Shown: one piece after another, positions 1-9,048 of the stretch
Layout of the letters: the number at the start of each line of letters is the position of its first letter
Position numbering within the stretch: position 1 is the first letter of the stretch
DNA from: Coriaria nepalensis
Lineage: Eukaryota; Streptophyta; Magnoliopsida; Cucurbitales; Coriariaceae
Reading direction: 5' to 3'
Assembly (NCBI GenBank): GCA_027186245.1
Contig: CP114483.1
Coordinates: forward strand, 17,752,220 to 17,816,219
Length of the DNA: 64,000 nt
The notes under the pieces: model-generated
The model's database searches: none
What the model was told of the DNA's origin: nothing
What the model saw: the letters and a program-made list of their open reading frames with translations, nothing else
Position numbers and translations under genes: made by a program

Positions 1-144
1 ACTGAAAGAGATGCAATTATACGACTTTACGGCTAAAAAAACTGCATAGTTGCCTTCAATAGATCAATTGCAGGTTATGTGTGAAAGTCGTGTTTTAAAT
101 GCAAAAATATAATTGGTTCGACATGCTTTCAAATAATTTAATTA
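1..144 (+). repeat. Subunit A (~144 bp), reference copy
   Basis: Subunit A begins ACTGAAAGAG and ends before TATGARAAGACT. It has an A7 tract after GGCT, a GGTTCGACATG block near its 3' end and, in many copies, a TGCAT...ATGCA inverted repeat. It is the subunit that best separates trimer classes: TTTACGG (P), AAGGCCAAA (Q), AAGGCT with TTTCC (R), GACTTTAAGGCT (U), GACGGAAAGCGACG (V) and AAGGCCTAA (X and Y). The only sizeable insertion seen in the array lies about 7 bases inside it. Confidence 0.85.
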
Positions 145-286
145 TATGAGAAGACTGAATGATATGCTTTTTAAGGCTAAAATAATGCATTGTTGTCTGC
201 AATAGATTAATTGCAAGTTATGTAAGAAAATCATGTTTGAAGGGCGAAAATAGAATTCGTTAGAATTAATGTAGAATGATTTAATC
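145..286 (+). repeat. Subunit B (~142 bp), reference copy
   Basis: Subunit B runs from TATGAGAAGACT to TTTAATC. It carries the GAATTC site that occurs once per trimer, within a short dyad (GAATTCGTTCGAATT and variants). The site is missing in a few copies: GAATAC at about 16987, 22516, 28836 and 35156, GAATTTG at about 41104, and GAATTAATT at about 63001 and 63841. An enzyme cutting GAATTC would therefore give a strong ladder of about 421 bp. The A/C-type dyad around TTATGCA is not present here, where the sequence is TGTAAGAAAA. Confidence 0.85.
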
Positions 287-422
287 ACTACAAGAGACTT
301 AATGACATGATTTTAAGGCTAAACAAATGCATTGTTGCCTTCGATAGATCAACTGCATGTTATGCACGAAACTCATGTTTATCGTGCAAATTTCGTTTGA
401 AGTGTTTTAGAATTATTTAATA
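287..422 (+). repeat. Subunit C (~136 bp), reference copy
   Basis: Subunit C starts ACTACAAGAGACT and ends in TTTAATRACTG, where the next trimer begins. Its second half is the most informative stretch for tracing copies: TGCAAG or TGCATG, then CACGAAACTC, CACGGAACTC, CACGAAAGTC or CACGGAAGTC, then TTTATAG, TTTATCG, TTTAAAG or TTTAATC. These variants are in phase with the class of the next A subunit. For example TTTATAG or TTTATCG with AATAACTG precedes class Q, X and Y units. Confidence 0.85.
363..388. other. Near-perfect inverted repeat in subunit C
   Basis: Left arm TGCACGAAAC (363-372), loop TCAT (373-376), right arm GTTT then CGTGCA (377-388) with only a two-base AT bulge at 381-382. That is a ten-pair stem with a four-base loop. 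The same form recurs where C reads TTTATCGTGCA, for example near 4680, 8574, 16253, 34430 and 62695. C copies with TTTAAAGTGCG keep only a weaker GCAC/GTGC plus AAAC/GTTT pairing. It could extrude as a small cruciform or fold in a transcript; a function is not shown. Confidence 0.6.
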
Positions 423-498
423 ACTGAAAGAGACGCAATTATACGAGATTAAGGCCAAAAAAATGCATAGTTGCCTTCAATAGATCATTTGAAGGTTA

Positions 499-524
499 TG
501 CATGAAAGTCGTGTTTTAAATGCA
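499..524. other. Inverted repeat in subunit A, same site as in C
   Basis: TGCAT (499-503) pairs with ATGCA (520-524), with an inner GAAA...TTTT that can add pairs. The 26-bp span equals that of the C dyad at 363-388 and sits at the homologous place, just after GGTTATG. The outermost pair differs in both arms between subunits (T with A here, C with G in C). Class P copies read TGTGT here and lose the pairing, so it is not universal. Confidence 0.5.
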
Positions 525-1272
525 AAAATATAATTGGTTCGACATGCTTTCAAATAATTTAATGATATGAAAAGACTGAATGATATGCTTTTTAAGGCTA
601 AAATAATGCATTGTTGTCTGCAATAGATTAATTGCCAGTTATGTAAGAAAATCATGTTTGAAGGGCGAAAATAGAATTCATTTGAATTAATTTAGAATGA
701 TTTAATCACTACAAGAGACTCAATGACATGATTTTAAGGCTAAACAAATGCATTGTTGCCTTCGATAGATCAACTGCAAGTTATGCACGGAACTCATTTT
801 TAAAGTGCGAATTTCATTGGAAGTGATTTAGAATGATTTAATGACTGAAGGAGATGCAATTATACGACTTTACGGCTAAAAAAACTGCATAGTTGCCTTC
901 AATAGATCAATTGCAGGTTATGTGTGAAAGTCGTGTTTTAAATGCAAAAATATAATTGGTTCGACATGCTTTCAAATAATTTAATGATATGAGAAGACTG
1001 AATGATATGCTTTTTAAGGCTAAAATAATGCATTGTTGTCTACAATAGATTAATTGCAAGTTATGTAAGAAAATCATGTTTGAAGGGCGAAAATAGAATT
1101 CGTTAGAATTAATTTAGAATGATTTAATCACTACAAGAGACTCAATGACATGATTTTAAGGCTAAACAAATGCATTGTTGCCTTCGATAGATCAACTGCA
1201 AGTTATGCACGAAACTCATGTTTATAGTGCAAATTTCGTTCGAAGTGTTTTAGAATTATTTAATAACTGAAA

Positions 1273-1323
1273 AATAATGCATAGTTTAAGGCCTAAAAAA
1301 TGCATAGTTTAAGGCCTAAAAAA
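1273..1323 (+). repeat. Doubled 23-mer insertion, class X unit 1266
   Basis: Between ACTGAAA and AGACGCAATT lie about 50 extra bases: two exact 23-bp repeats at 1277-1299 and 1300-1322, each starting ATGCATAG and containing AAGGCCTAAAAA. The same 23 bases occur once more downstream in overlapping phase, in the unit's own AAGGCCTAA and ATGCATAG. The insertion therefore looks like a local duplication rather than foreign DNA. This copy belongs to lineage 1 (ATATAATTGG and CTTTCAAAT downstream). Confidence 0.85.
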
Positions 1324-1989
1324 TAGACGCAATTATACGAGTTTAAGGCCTAAAAAATGCATAGTTGCCTTCAATAGATCATTTGTAGGTTATGCACGAA
1401 AGTCGTGTTTTAAATGCAAAAATATAATTGGTTCGACATGCTTTCAAATAATTTAATGATATGAAAAGACTGAATGATATGCTTTTTAAGGCTAAAATAA
1501 TGCATTGTTGTATGCAATAGATTAATTGCAAGTTATGTAAGAAAATCATGTTTGAAGGGCGAAAATAGAATTCGTTAGAATTAATTTAGAATGATTTAAT
1601 CACTACAAGAGACTCAATGACATGATTTTAAGGCTAAACAAATGCATTGTTGCCTTCGATAGATCAACTGCAAGTTATGCACGGAAGTCATGTTTAAAGT
1701 GCGAATTTCATTCGAAGTTATTTAGAATGATTTAATGACTGAAAGAGACGCAATTATACGAGTTTAAGGCTAAAAAAATGCATAGTTTCCTTCAATAGAT
1801 CATTTGCAGGTTATGCATGAAAGTCGTGTTTTAAATGCAAAATTATAATTGGTTCGACATGCTTTCAAATAATTTAATGATATGAAAAGACTGAATGATA
1901 TGGTTTTTAAGGCTAAAATAATCAATTGTTGTCTGCAATAGATTAATTGCAAGTTATGCAAGAAATTAATGATTGAAGGGCAAAAATAG

Positions 1990-2003
1990 AATTCGTTCGA
2001 ATT
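1990..2003. other. 14-bp dyad around the GAATTC site of subunit B
   Basis: AATTCG, spacer TT, CGAATT forms a perfect six-base inverted repeat in this class R unit. Many other B copies read AATTCA-TT-TGAATT, again perfect (for example about 677, 3677 and 12300). A third form, AATTCGTTAGAATT, breaks the innermost pair. The two perfect forms could reflect selection for symmetry or CpG decay on both arms. Confidence 0.55.
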
Positions 2004-3850
2004 AATTTAGAAGGATTTAATCACTACAAGAGACTCAACGACATGATTTTAAGGCTAAAGAAATGCATTGGTGCCTTCAATAGATCAACTGCAAGTTATG
2101 CACGAAAGTCATGTTTAAAGTGCGAATTTCGTCCGAAGTTATTTAGAATGATTTAATGACTGAAAGAGACGCAATTATACGACTTTAAGGCTAAAAAAAT
2201 GCAAAGTTGCCTTCAATAGATCATTTGCAGGTTATGCATGAAAGTCGCTTTTTAAATGCAAAAATATAATTGGTTCGACATGCTTTCAAATAATTTAATG
2301 ATATGAAAAGACTGAATGATATGCTTTTTAAGGCTAAAATAATGCATTGTTGTCTGCAATAGATTAATTGCAAGTTATGTAAGAAAATCATGTTTGAAGG
2401 GTGAAAATAGAATTCATTAGAATTAATTTAGAATGATTTAATCACTACAAGAGACTCAATGACATGATTTTAAGGCTAAACAAATGCATTGTTTCCTTCG
2501 ATAGATCAACTGCAAGTTATGCACGAAAGTCATATTTAATCTGTGAAATTCATTCGAAGTGATTTAGAATGATTTAATGACTGAAGGAGATGCAATTATA
2601 CGACTTTACGGCTAAAAAAATGCATAGTTGCCTTCAATAGATCAATTGCAGGTTATGCATGAAAGTCGTGTTTTAAATGCAAAATTATAATTGGTTCGAC
2701 ATGCTTTCAAATAATTTAATTATATGAGAAGACTGAATGATATGGTTTTTAAGGCTAAAATAATGCATTGTTGTCTGCAATAGATAAATTGCAAGTTATG
2801 TAAGAAAATCATGTTTGAAGGGCGAAAATAGAATTCGTTCGAATTAATTTAGAAGGATTTAATCACTACAAGAGACTCAATGACATGATTTTAAGGCTAA
2901 ACAAATGCATTGTTTCCTTCGATAGATCAACTGCAAGTTATGCACGAAACTCAAATTTAATCTGTGAAATTCATTCGAAGTGATTTAGAATGATTTAATG
3001 ACTGAAGGAGATGCAATTATACGACTTTACGGCTAAAAAAACTGCATAGTTGCCTTCAATAGATCAATTGCAGGTTATGTGTGAAAGTCGTGTTTTAAAT
3101 GCAAAAATATAATTGGTTCGACATGCTTTCAAATAATTTAATGATATGAGAAGACTGAATGATATGGTTTTTAAGGCTAAAATAATGCATTGTTGCCTGC
3201 AATAGATTAATTGCAAGTTATGTAAGAAAATCATGTTTGAAGGGCAAAAATAGAATTCGTTCGAATTAATTTAGAAGGATTTAATCACTACAAGAGACTC
3301 AACGACATGATTTTAAGGCTAAAGAAATGCCTTGTTGCCTTCAATAGATCAACTGCAAGTTATGCACAAAAGTCATGTTTAAAGTGCGAATTTCATCCGA
3401 AGTTATTTAGAATGATTTAATGACTAAAAGAGACGCAATTATACGACTTTAAGGCTAAAAAAATGCATAGTTGCCTTCAATAGATCATTTGCAGGTTATG
3501 CATGAAAGTCGTGTTTTAAATGCAAAAATATAATTGGTTGGACATGCTTTCAAATAATTTAATGATATGAAAAGACTGAATGATATGCTTTTTAAGGCTA
3601 AAATAATGCATTGTAGTCTGCAATAGATTAATTGCAGGTTATGTAAGAAAATCGTGTTTGAAGGGCGAAAATAGAATTCATTTGAATTAATTTAGAATGA
3701 TTTAATCACTACAAGAGACTCAATGACATGATTTTAAGGCTAAACAAATGCATTGTTGCCTTCGATAGATCAACTGCAAGTTATGCACGAAACTCATGTT
3801 TATAGTGCAAATTTCGTTCGAAGTGTTTTAGAATTATTTAATAACTGAAA

Positions 3851-3901
3851 AATAATGCATAGTTTAAGGCCTAAAAAATGCATAGTTTAAGGCCGAAAAA
3901 A
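3851..3901 (+). repeat. Doubled 23-mer insertion, class X unit 3844
   Basis: Same insertion as at 1273, with the two 23-mers at 3855-3877 and 3878-3900. The second carries GGCCGAAAA instead of GGCCTAAAA, a private change. Lineage 1 by its downstream ATATAATTGG and CTTTCAAAT. Confidence 0.85.
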
Positions 3902-4315
3902 TAGACGCAATTATACGAGTTTAAGGCCTAAAAAATGCATAGTTGCCTTCAATAGATCATTTGTAGGTTATGCACGAAAGTCGTGTTTTAAATGCAAAAA
4001 TATAATTGGTTCGACATGCTTTCAAATAATTTAATGATATGAAAAGACTGAATGATATGCTTTTTAAGGCTAAAATAATGCATTGTTGTATGCAATAGAT
4101 TAATTGCAAGTTATGTAAGAAAATCATGTTTGAAGGGCGAAAATAGAATTCGTTCGGATTAATTTAGAATGATTTAATCACTACAAGAGACTCAATGACA
4201 TGATTTTAAGGCTAAACAAATGCATTGTTGCCTTCGATAGATCAACTGCAAGTTATGCACGGAACTCATGTTTAAAGTGCGAATTTCATTCGAAGTGATT
4301 TAGAATGATTTAATG

Positions 4316-5158
4316 ACTGAAAGAGATGCAATTATACGACTTTACGGCTAAAAAAACTGCATAGTTGCCTTCAATAGATCAATTGCAGGTTATGTGTGAA
4401 AGTCGTGTTTTAAATGCAAAAATATAATTGGTTCGACATGCTTTCAAATAATTTAATTATATGAGAAGACTGAATGATATGCTTTTTAAGGCTAAAATAA
4501 TGCATTGTTGTCTGCAATAGATTAATTGCAAGTTATGTAAGAAAATCATGTTTGAAGGGCGAAAATAGAATTCGTTAGAATTAATGTAGAATGATTTAAT
4601 CACTACAAGAGACTTAATGACATGATTTTAAGGCTAAACAAATGCATTGTTGCCTTCGATAGATCAACTGCATGTTATGCACGAAACTCATGTTTATCGT
4701 GCAAATTTCGTTTGAAGTGTTTTAGAATTATTTAATAACTGAAAGAGACGCAATTATACGAGATTAAGGCCAAAAAAATGCATAGTTGCCTTCAATAGAT
4801 CATTTGAAGGTTATGCATGAAAGTCGTGTTTTAAATGCAAAAATATAATTGGTTCGACATGCTTTCAAATAATTTAATGATATGAAAAGACTGAATGATA
4901 TGCTTTTTAAGGCTAAAATAATGCATTGTTGTCTACAATAGATTAATTGCCAGTTATGTAAGAAAATCATGTTTGAAGGGCGAAAATAGAATTCATTTGA
5001 ATTAATTTAGAATGATTTAATCACTACAAGAGACTCAATGACATGATTTTAAGGCTAAACAAATGCATTGTTGCCTTCGATAGATCAACTGCAAGTTATG
5101 CACGGAACTCATGTTTAAAGTGCGAATTTCATTCGAAGTGATTTAGAATGATTTAATG
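4316..5158 (+). repeat. Second copy of 1-843 at 4,315-bp spacing
   Basis: Units 4316 and 4738 repeat units 1 and 423 with rare variants in common: TTAATTATATG at the A/B border, ATTAATGTAG in B, GAGACTTAATG in C, and TTTGAAGG in the following A. The spacing of 4,315 bp equals ten trimers plus the two ~50-bp insertions at 1277 and 3855. It is best read as a ten-trimer higher-order repeat whose second copy breaks off after two units. Confidence 0.8.
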
Positions 5159-6001
5159 ACTGAAAGAGATGCAATTATACGACTTTACGGCTAAAAAAAC
5201 TGCATAGTTGCCTTCAATAGATCAATTGCAGGTTATGTGTGAAAGTCGTGTTTTAAATGCAAAAATATAATTGGTTCGACATGCTTTCAAATAATTTAAC
5301 GATATGAGAAGACTGAATGATATGCTTTTTAAGGCTAAAATAATGCATTGTTGTCTGCAATAGATTAATTGCAAGTTATGTAAGAAAATCATGTTTGAAG
5401 GGCGAAAATAGAATTCGTTAGAATTAATGTAGAATGATTTAATCACTACAAGAGACTCACTGACATGATTTTAAGGCTAAACAAATGCATTGTTGCCTTC
5501 GATAGATCAACTGCATGTTATGCACGGAACTCATGTTTATCGTGCAAATTTCGTTTGAAGTGTTTTAGAATTATTTAATAACTGAAAGAGACGCAATAAT
5601 ACGAGATTAAGGCCAAAAAAATGCATACTTGCCTTCAATAGATCATTTGCAGGTTATGCATGAAAGACGTGTTTTAAATGCAAAAATATAATTGGTTCGC
5701 CATGCTTTCAAATAATTTAATGATATGAAAAGACTGAATGATATGCTTTTCAAGGCTAAAATAATGCATTGTTGTCTGCAATAGATTAGTTGCCAGTTAT
5801 GTAAGAAAATCATGTTTGAAGGGTGAAAATAGAATTCATTTGAATTAATTTAGAATGATTTAATCACTACAAGAGACTCAATGACAAGATTTTAAGGCTA
5901 AACAAATGCATTGTTGCCTTCGATAGATCAACTGCAAGTTATGCACGGAACTCATTTTTAAAGTGCGAATTTCATTGGAAGTGATTTAGAATGATTTAAT
6001 G
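5159..6001 (+). repeat. Tandem copy of the P-Q dimer
   Basis: Units 5159 (P) and 5581 (Q) repeat the dimer at 4316-5158, including ATTAATGTAG in B, TGCATG and TTTATCG in C, and AGATTAAGGCC in the second A. They have drifted, with private changes such as TTAACGATATG, GACTCACTGAC and ACGCAATAATACG. After the extra dimer the order P-X-R seen at 844-2158 resumes at 6002. This is a local insertion of one ~843-bp dimer. Confidence 0.7.
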
Positions 6002-6430
6002 ACTGAAGGAGATGCAATTATACGACTTTACGGCTAAAAAAACTGCATAGTTGCCTTCAATAGATCAATTGCAGGTTATGTGTGAAAGTCGTGTTTTAAA
6101 TGCAAAAATATAATTGGTTCGACATGCTTTCAAATAATTTAATGATATGAGAAGACTGAATGATATGCTTTTTAAGGCTAAAATAATGCATTGTTGTCTA
6201 CAATAGATTAATTGCAAGTTATGTAAGAAAATCATGTTTGAAGGGCGGAAATAGAATTCATTAGAATTAATTTAGAATGATTTAATCACTACAAGAGACT
6301 CAATGACATGATTTTAAGGCTAAACAAATGCATTGTTGCCTTCGATAGATCAACTGCAAGTTATGCACGAAACTCATGTTTATAGTGCAAATTTCGTTCG
6401 AAGTGTTTTAGAATTATTTAATAATTGAAA

Positions 6431-6481
6431 AATAATGCATAGTTTAAGGCCTACAAAATGCATAGTTTAAGGCCTAAAAAA
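6431..6481 (+). repeat. Doubled 23-mer insertion, class X unit 6424
   Basis: The two 23-mers are at 6435-6457 and 6458-6480. The unit begins ATTGAAA rather than ACTGAAA and the first 23-mer reads GGCCTACAAA. Lineage 1 by its downstream markers. It continues into AATAGATGC, a C-to-T change of AGACGC at a CpG. Confidence 0.85.
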
Positions 6482-7321
6482 TAGATGCAATTATACGAGT
6501 TTAAGGCCTAAAAAATGCATAGTTGCCTTCAATAGATCATTTGTAGGTTATGCACGAAAGTCGTGTTTTAAATGCAAAAATATAATTGGTTCGACATGCT
6601 TTCAAATAATTTAATGGTATGAGAGGACTGAATGATATGCTTTTTAAGGCTAAAATAATGCATTGTTGTATGCAATAGATTAATTGCAAGTTATGTAAGA
6701 AAATGATGTTTGAAGGGCGAAAATAGAATTCGGTAGAATTAATTTAGAATGATTTAATCACTACAAGAGACTCAATGACATGATTTTAAGGCTAAACAAA
6801 TGCATTGTTGCCTTCGATAGATCAACTGCAAGTTATGCACGGAAGTCATGTTTAAAGTGCGAATTTCATTCGAAGTTATTTAGAATGATTTAATGACTGA
6901 AAGAGACGCAATTATACGAGTTTAAGGCTAAAAAAATGCATAGTTTCCTTCAATAGATCATTTGCAGGTTATGCAAGAAAGTCGTGTTTTAAATGCAAAA
7001 TTATAATTGGTTCGACATGCTTTCAAATAATTTAATGATATGAAAAGACTGAATGATATGGTTTTTAAGGCTAAAATAATCAATTGTTGTCTGCAATAGA
7101 TTAATTGCAAGTTATGTAAGAAATTAATGTTTGAAGGGCAAAAATAGAATTCGTTCGAATTATTTAGAGGATTTAATCACTACAAGAGACTCAATGACAT
7201 GATTTTAAGGCTAAAGAAATGCATTGTTGCCTTCGATAGATCAACTGCAAGTTATGCACGAAACTCATGTTTATAGTCCAAATTTCGTTCGAAGTGTTTT
7301 AGAATTATTTAATAACTGAAA

Positions 7322-7372
7322 AATAATGCATAGTTTAAGGCCTAAAAAATGCATAGTTTAAGGCCTAAAAAA
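7322..7372 (+). repeat. Doubled 23-mer insertion, class X unit 7315
   Basis: The 23-mers are at 7326-7348 and 7349-7371. Only two trimers separate it from the previous X unit, closer than any other pair. The unit is lineage 2: downstream ATGTAATTGG and CTTTAAAT, one base shorter than lineage 1. It also lost one A in GACGCATTATACG. Confidence 0.85.
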
Positions 7373-9048
7373 TAGACGCATTATACGAGTTTAAGGCCTA
7401 AAAAATGCATAGTTGCCTTCAATAGATCATTTGTAGGTTATGCACGAAAGTCGTGTTTTAAATGCAAAAATGTAATTGGTTCGACATGCTTTAAATAATT
7501 TAATGATATGAAAAGACTGAATGATATGCTTTTTAAGGCTAAAATAATGCATTGTTGTATGCAATAGATTAATTGCAAGTTATGTAAGAAAATCATGTTT
7601 GAAGGGCGAAAATAGAATTCGTTAGAATTAATTTAGAATGATTTAATCACTACAAGAGACTCAATGACATGATTTTAAGGCTAAACAAATGCATTGTTGC
7701 CTTCGATAGATCAACTGCAAGTTATGCACGGAACTCATGTTTAAAGTGCGAATTTCATTCGAAGTTATTTAGAATGATTTAATGACTGAAAGAGACGCAA
7801 TGATACGAGTTTAAGGCTAAAAAAATGCATAGTTTCCTTCAATAGATCATTTGCAGGTTATGCATGAAAGTCGCTTTTTAAATGCAAAAATAAAATTGGT
7901 TGGACATGCTTTCAAATAATTTAATGATATGAAAAGACTGAATGATATGCTTTTTAAGGCTAAAATAATGCATTGTTGTCTGCAATAGATTAATTGCAAG
8001 TTATGTAAGAAAATCGTGTTTGAAGGGCGAAAATAGAATTCATTTGAATTAATTTAGAATGATTTAATCACTACAAGAGACTCAATGACATGATTTTAAG
8101 GCTAAACAAATGCATTGTTGCCTTCGATAGATCAACTACAAGTTATGCACGGAACTCATGTTTAAATTGCGAATTTCATTCAAAGTGATTTAGAATGATT
8201 TAATGACTGAAAGAGATGCAATTACACGACTTTACGGCTAAAAAAACTGCATAGTTGCCTTCAATAGATCAATTGAAGGTTATGTGTGAAAGTCGTGTTT
8301 TAAATGCAAAAATATAATTGGTTCGACATGCTTTCAAATAATTTAATGATATGAGAAGACTGAATGATATGCTTTTTAAGGCTAAAATAATGCATTGTTG
8401 GCTGCAATAGATTAATTGCAAGTTATGTAAGAAAATCATGTTTGAAGGGCGAAAATAGAATTCGTTAGAATTAATGTAGAATGATTTAATCACTACAAGA
8501 GACTCAATGACATGATTTTAAGGCTAAACAAATGCATTGTTGCCTTCGATAGATCAACTGCATGTTATGCACGAAACTCATGTTTATCGTGCAAATTTCG
8601 TTCGAAGTGATTTAGAATGATTTAATGACTAAAAGAGACGCAATAATATGACTTTAAGGCTAAAAAAATGCATAGTTGCCTTCAATAGATCATTTGCAGG
8701 TTATGCATGAAAGTCGTGTTTTAAATGCAAAAATATAATTGGTTCGACATGCTTTCAAATAATTTAATGATATGAACACACTGAATGATAGCCTTTTTAA
8801 GGCTAAAATAATGCATTGTTGTCTGCAATAGATTAATTGCCAGTTATGTAAGAAAATCATGTTTGAAGGGCGAAAATAGAATTCATTTGAATTAATTTAG
8901 AATGATTTAATCACTACAAGAGACTCAATGACATGATTTTAAGGCTAAACAAATGCATTGTTGCCTTCGATAGATCAACTGCAAGTTATGCACGGAACTC
9001 ATTTTTAAAGTGCGAATTTCATTGGAAGTGATTTAGAATGATTTAATG

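Larger units (their letters stand above)
1..422 (+). repeat. First complete A-B-C trimer, class P
   Basis: This is a representative basic unit. The landmark GGCT/GGCC falls at 31, 175 and 317 and again at 453 in the next unit, giving subunit lengths of about 144, 142 and 136 bp. The three subunits share a core, roughly TTTTAAGGCTAAA, AATGCAT, GTTG then AATAGAT and TTGCA then GTTATG, followed by a variable AT-rich tail. I judge subunits about 65-75% alike by eye, against well above 90% for same-position subunits of different trimers. The trimer is therefore the homogenised unit and the 140-bp form the older one. This copy carries the TTTACGG and TGTGTG markers of class P. Confidence 0.9.
1..9048 (+). 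repeat. Left irregular zone, trimers 1-21
   Basis: Unit starts and classes: 1 P, 423 Q, 844 P, 1266 X, 1738 R, 2159 U, 2580 P, 3001 P, 3423 U, 3844 X, 4316 P, 4738 Q, 5159 P, 5581 Q, 6002 P, 6424 X, 6896 R, 7315 X, 7785 R, 8206 P, 8628 U. Pieces of an older higher-order order repeat, but no single period holds through the zone. Class X units are densest here (four in 6 kb). Several units are hybrids: 2580 joins a class P start with a GTTTTT-type B subunit, and 6896 changes type inside its C subunit. The layout suggests repeated unequal exchange without later homogenisation. Confidence 0.75.

Noticed and set aside
1277..1322. Target-site duplication or mobile element at the X-unit insertion
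   Set aside because: The extra bases are two copies of neighbouring satellite sequence with no terminal repeats or foreign sequence. Local tandem duplication explains them.
1990..2012. CENP-B box in subunit B
   Set aside because: TTCGAATTA matches only the first half of the known NTTCGNNNNANNCGGGN motif. The CGGG half is absent here and I did not see CGGG in the units read.
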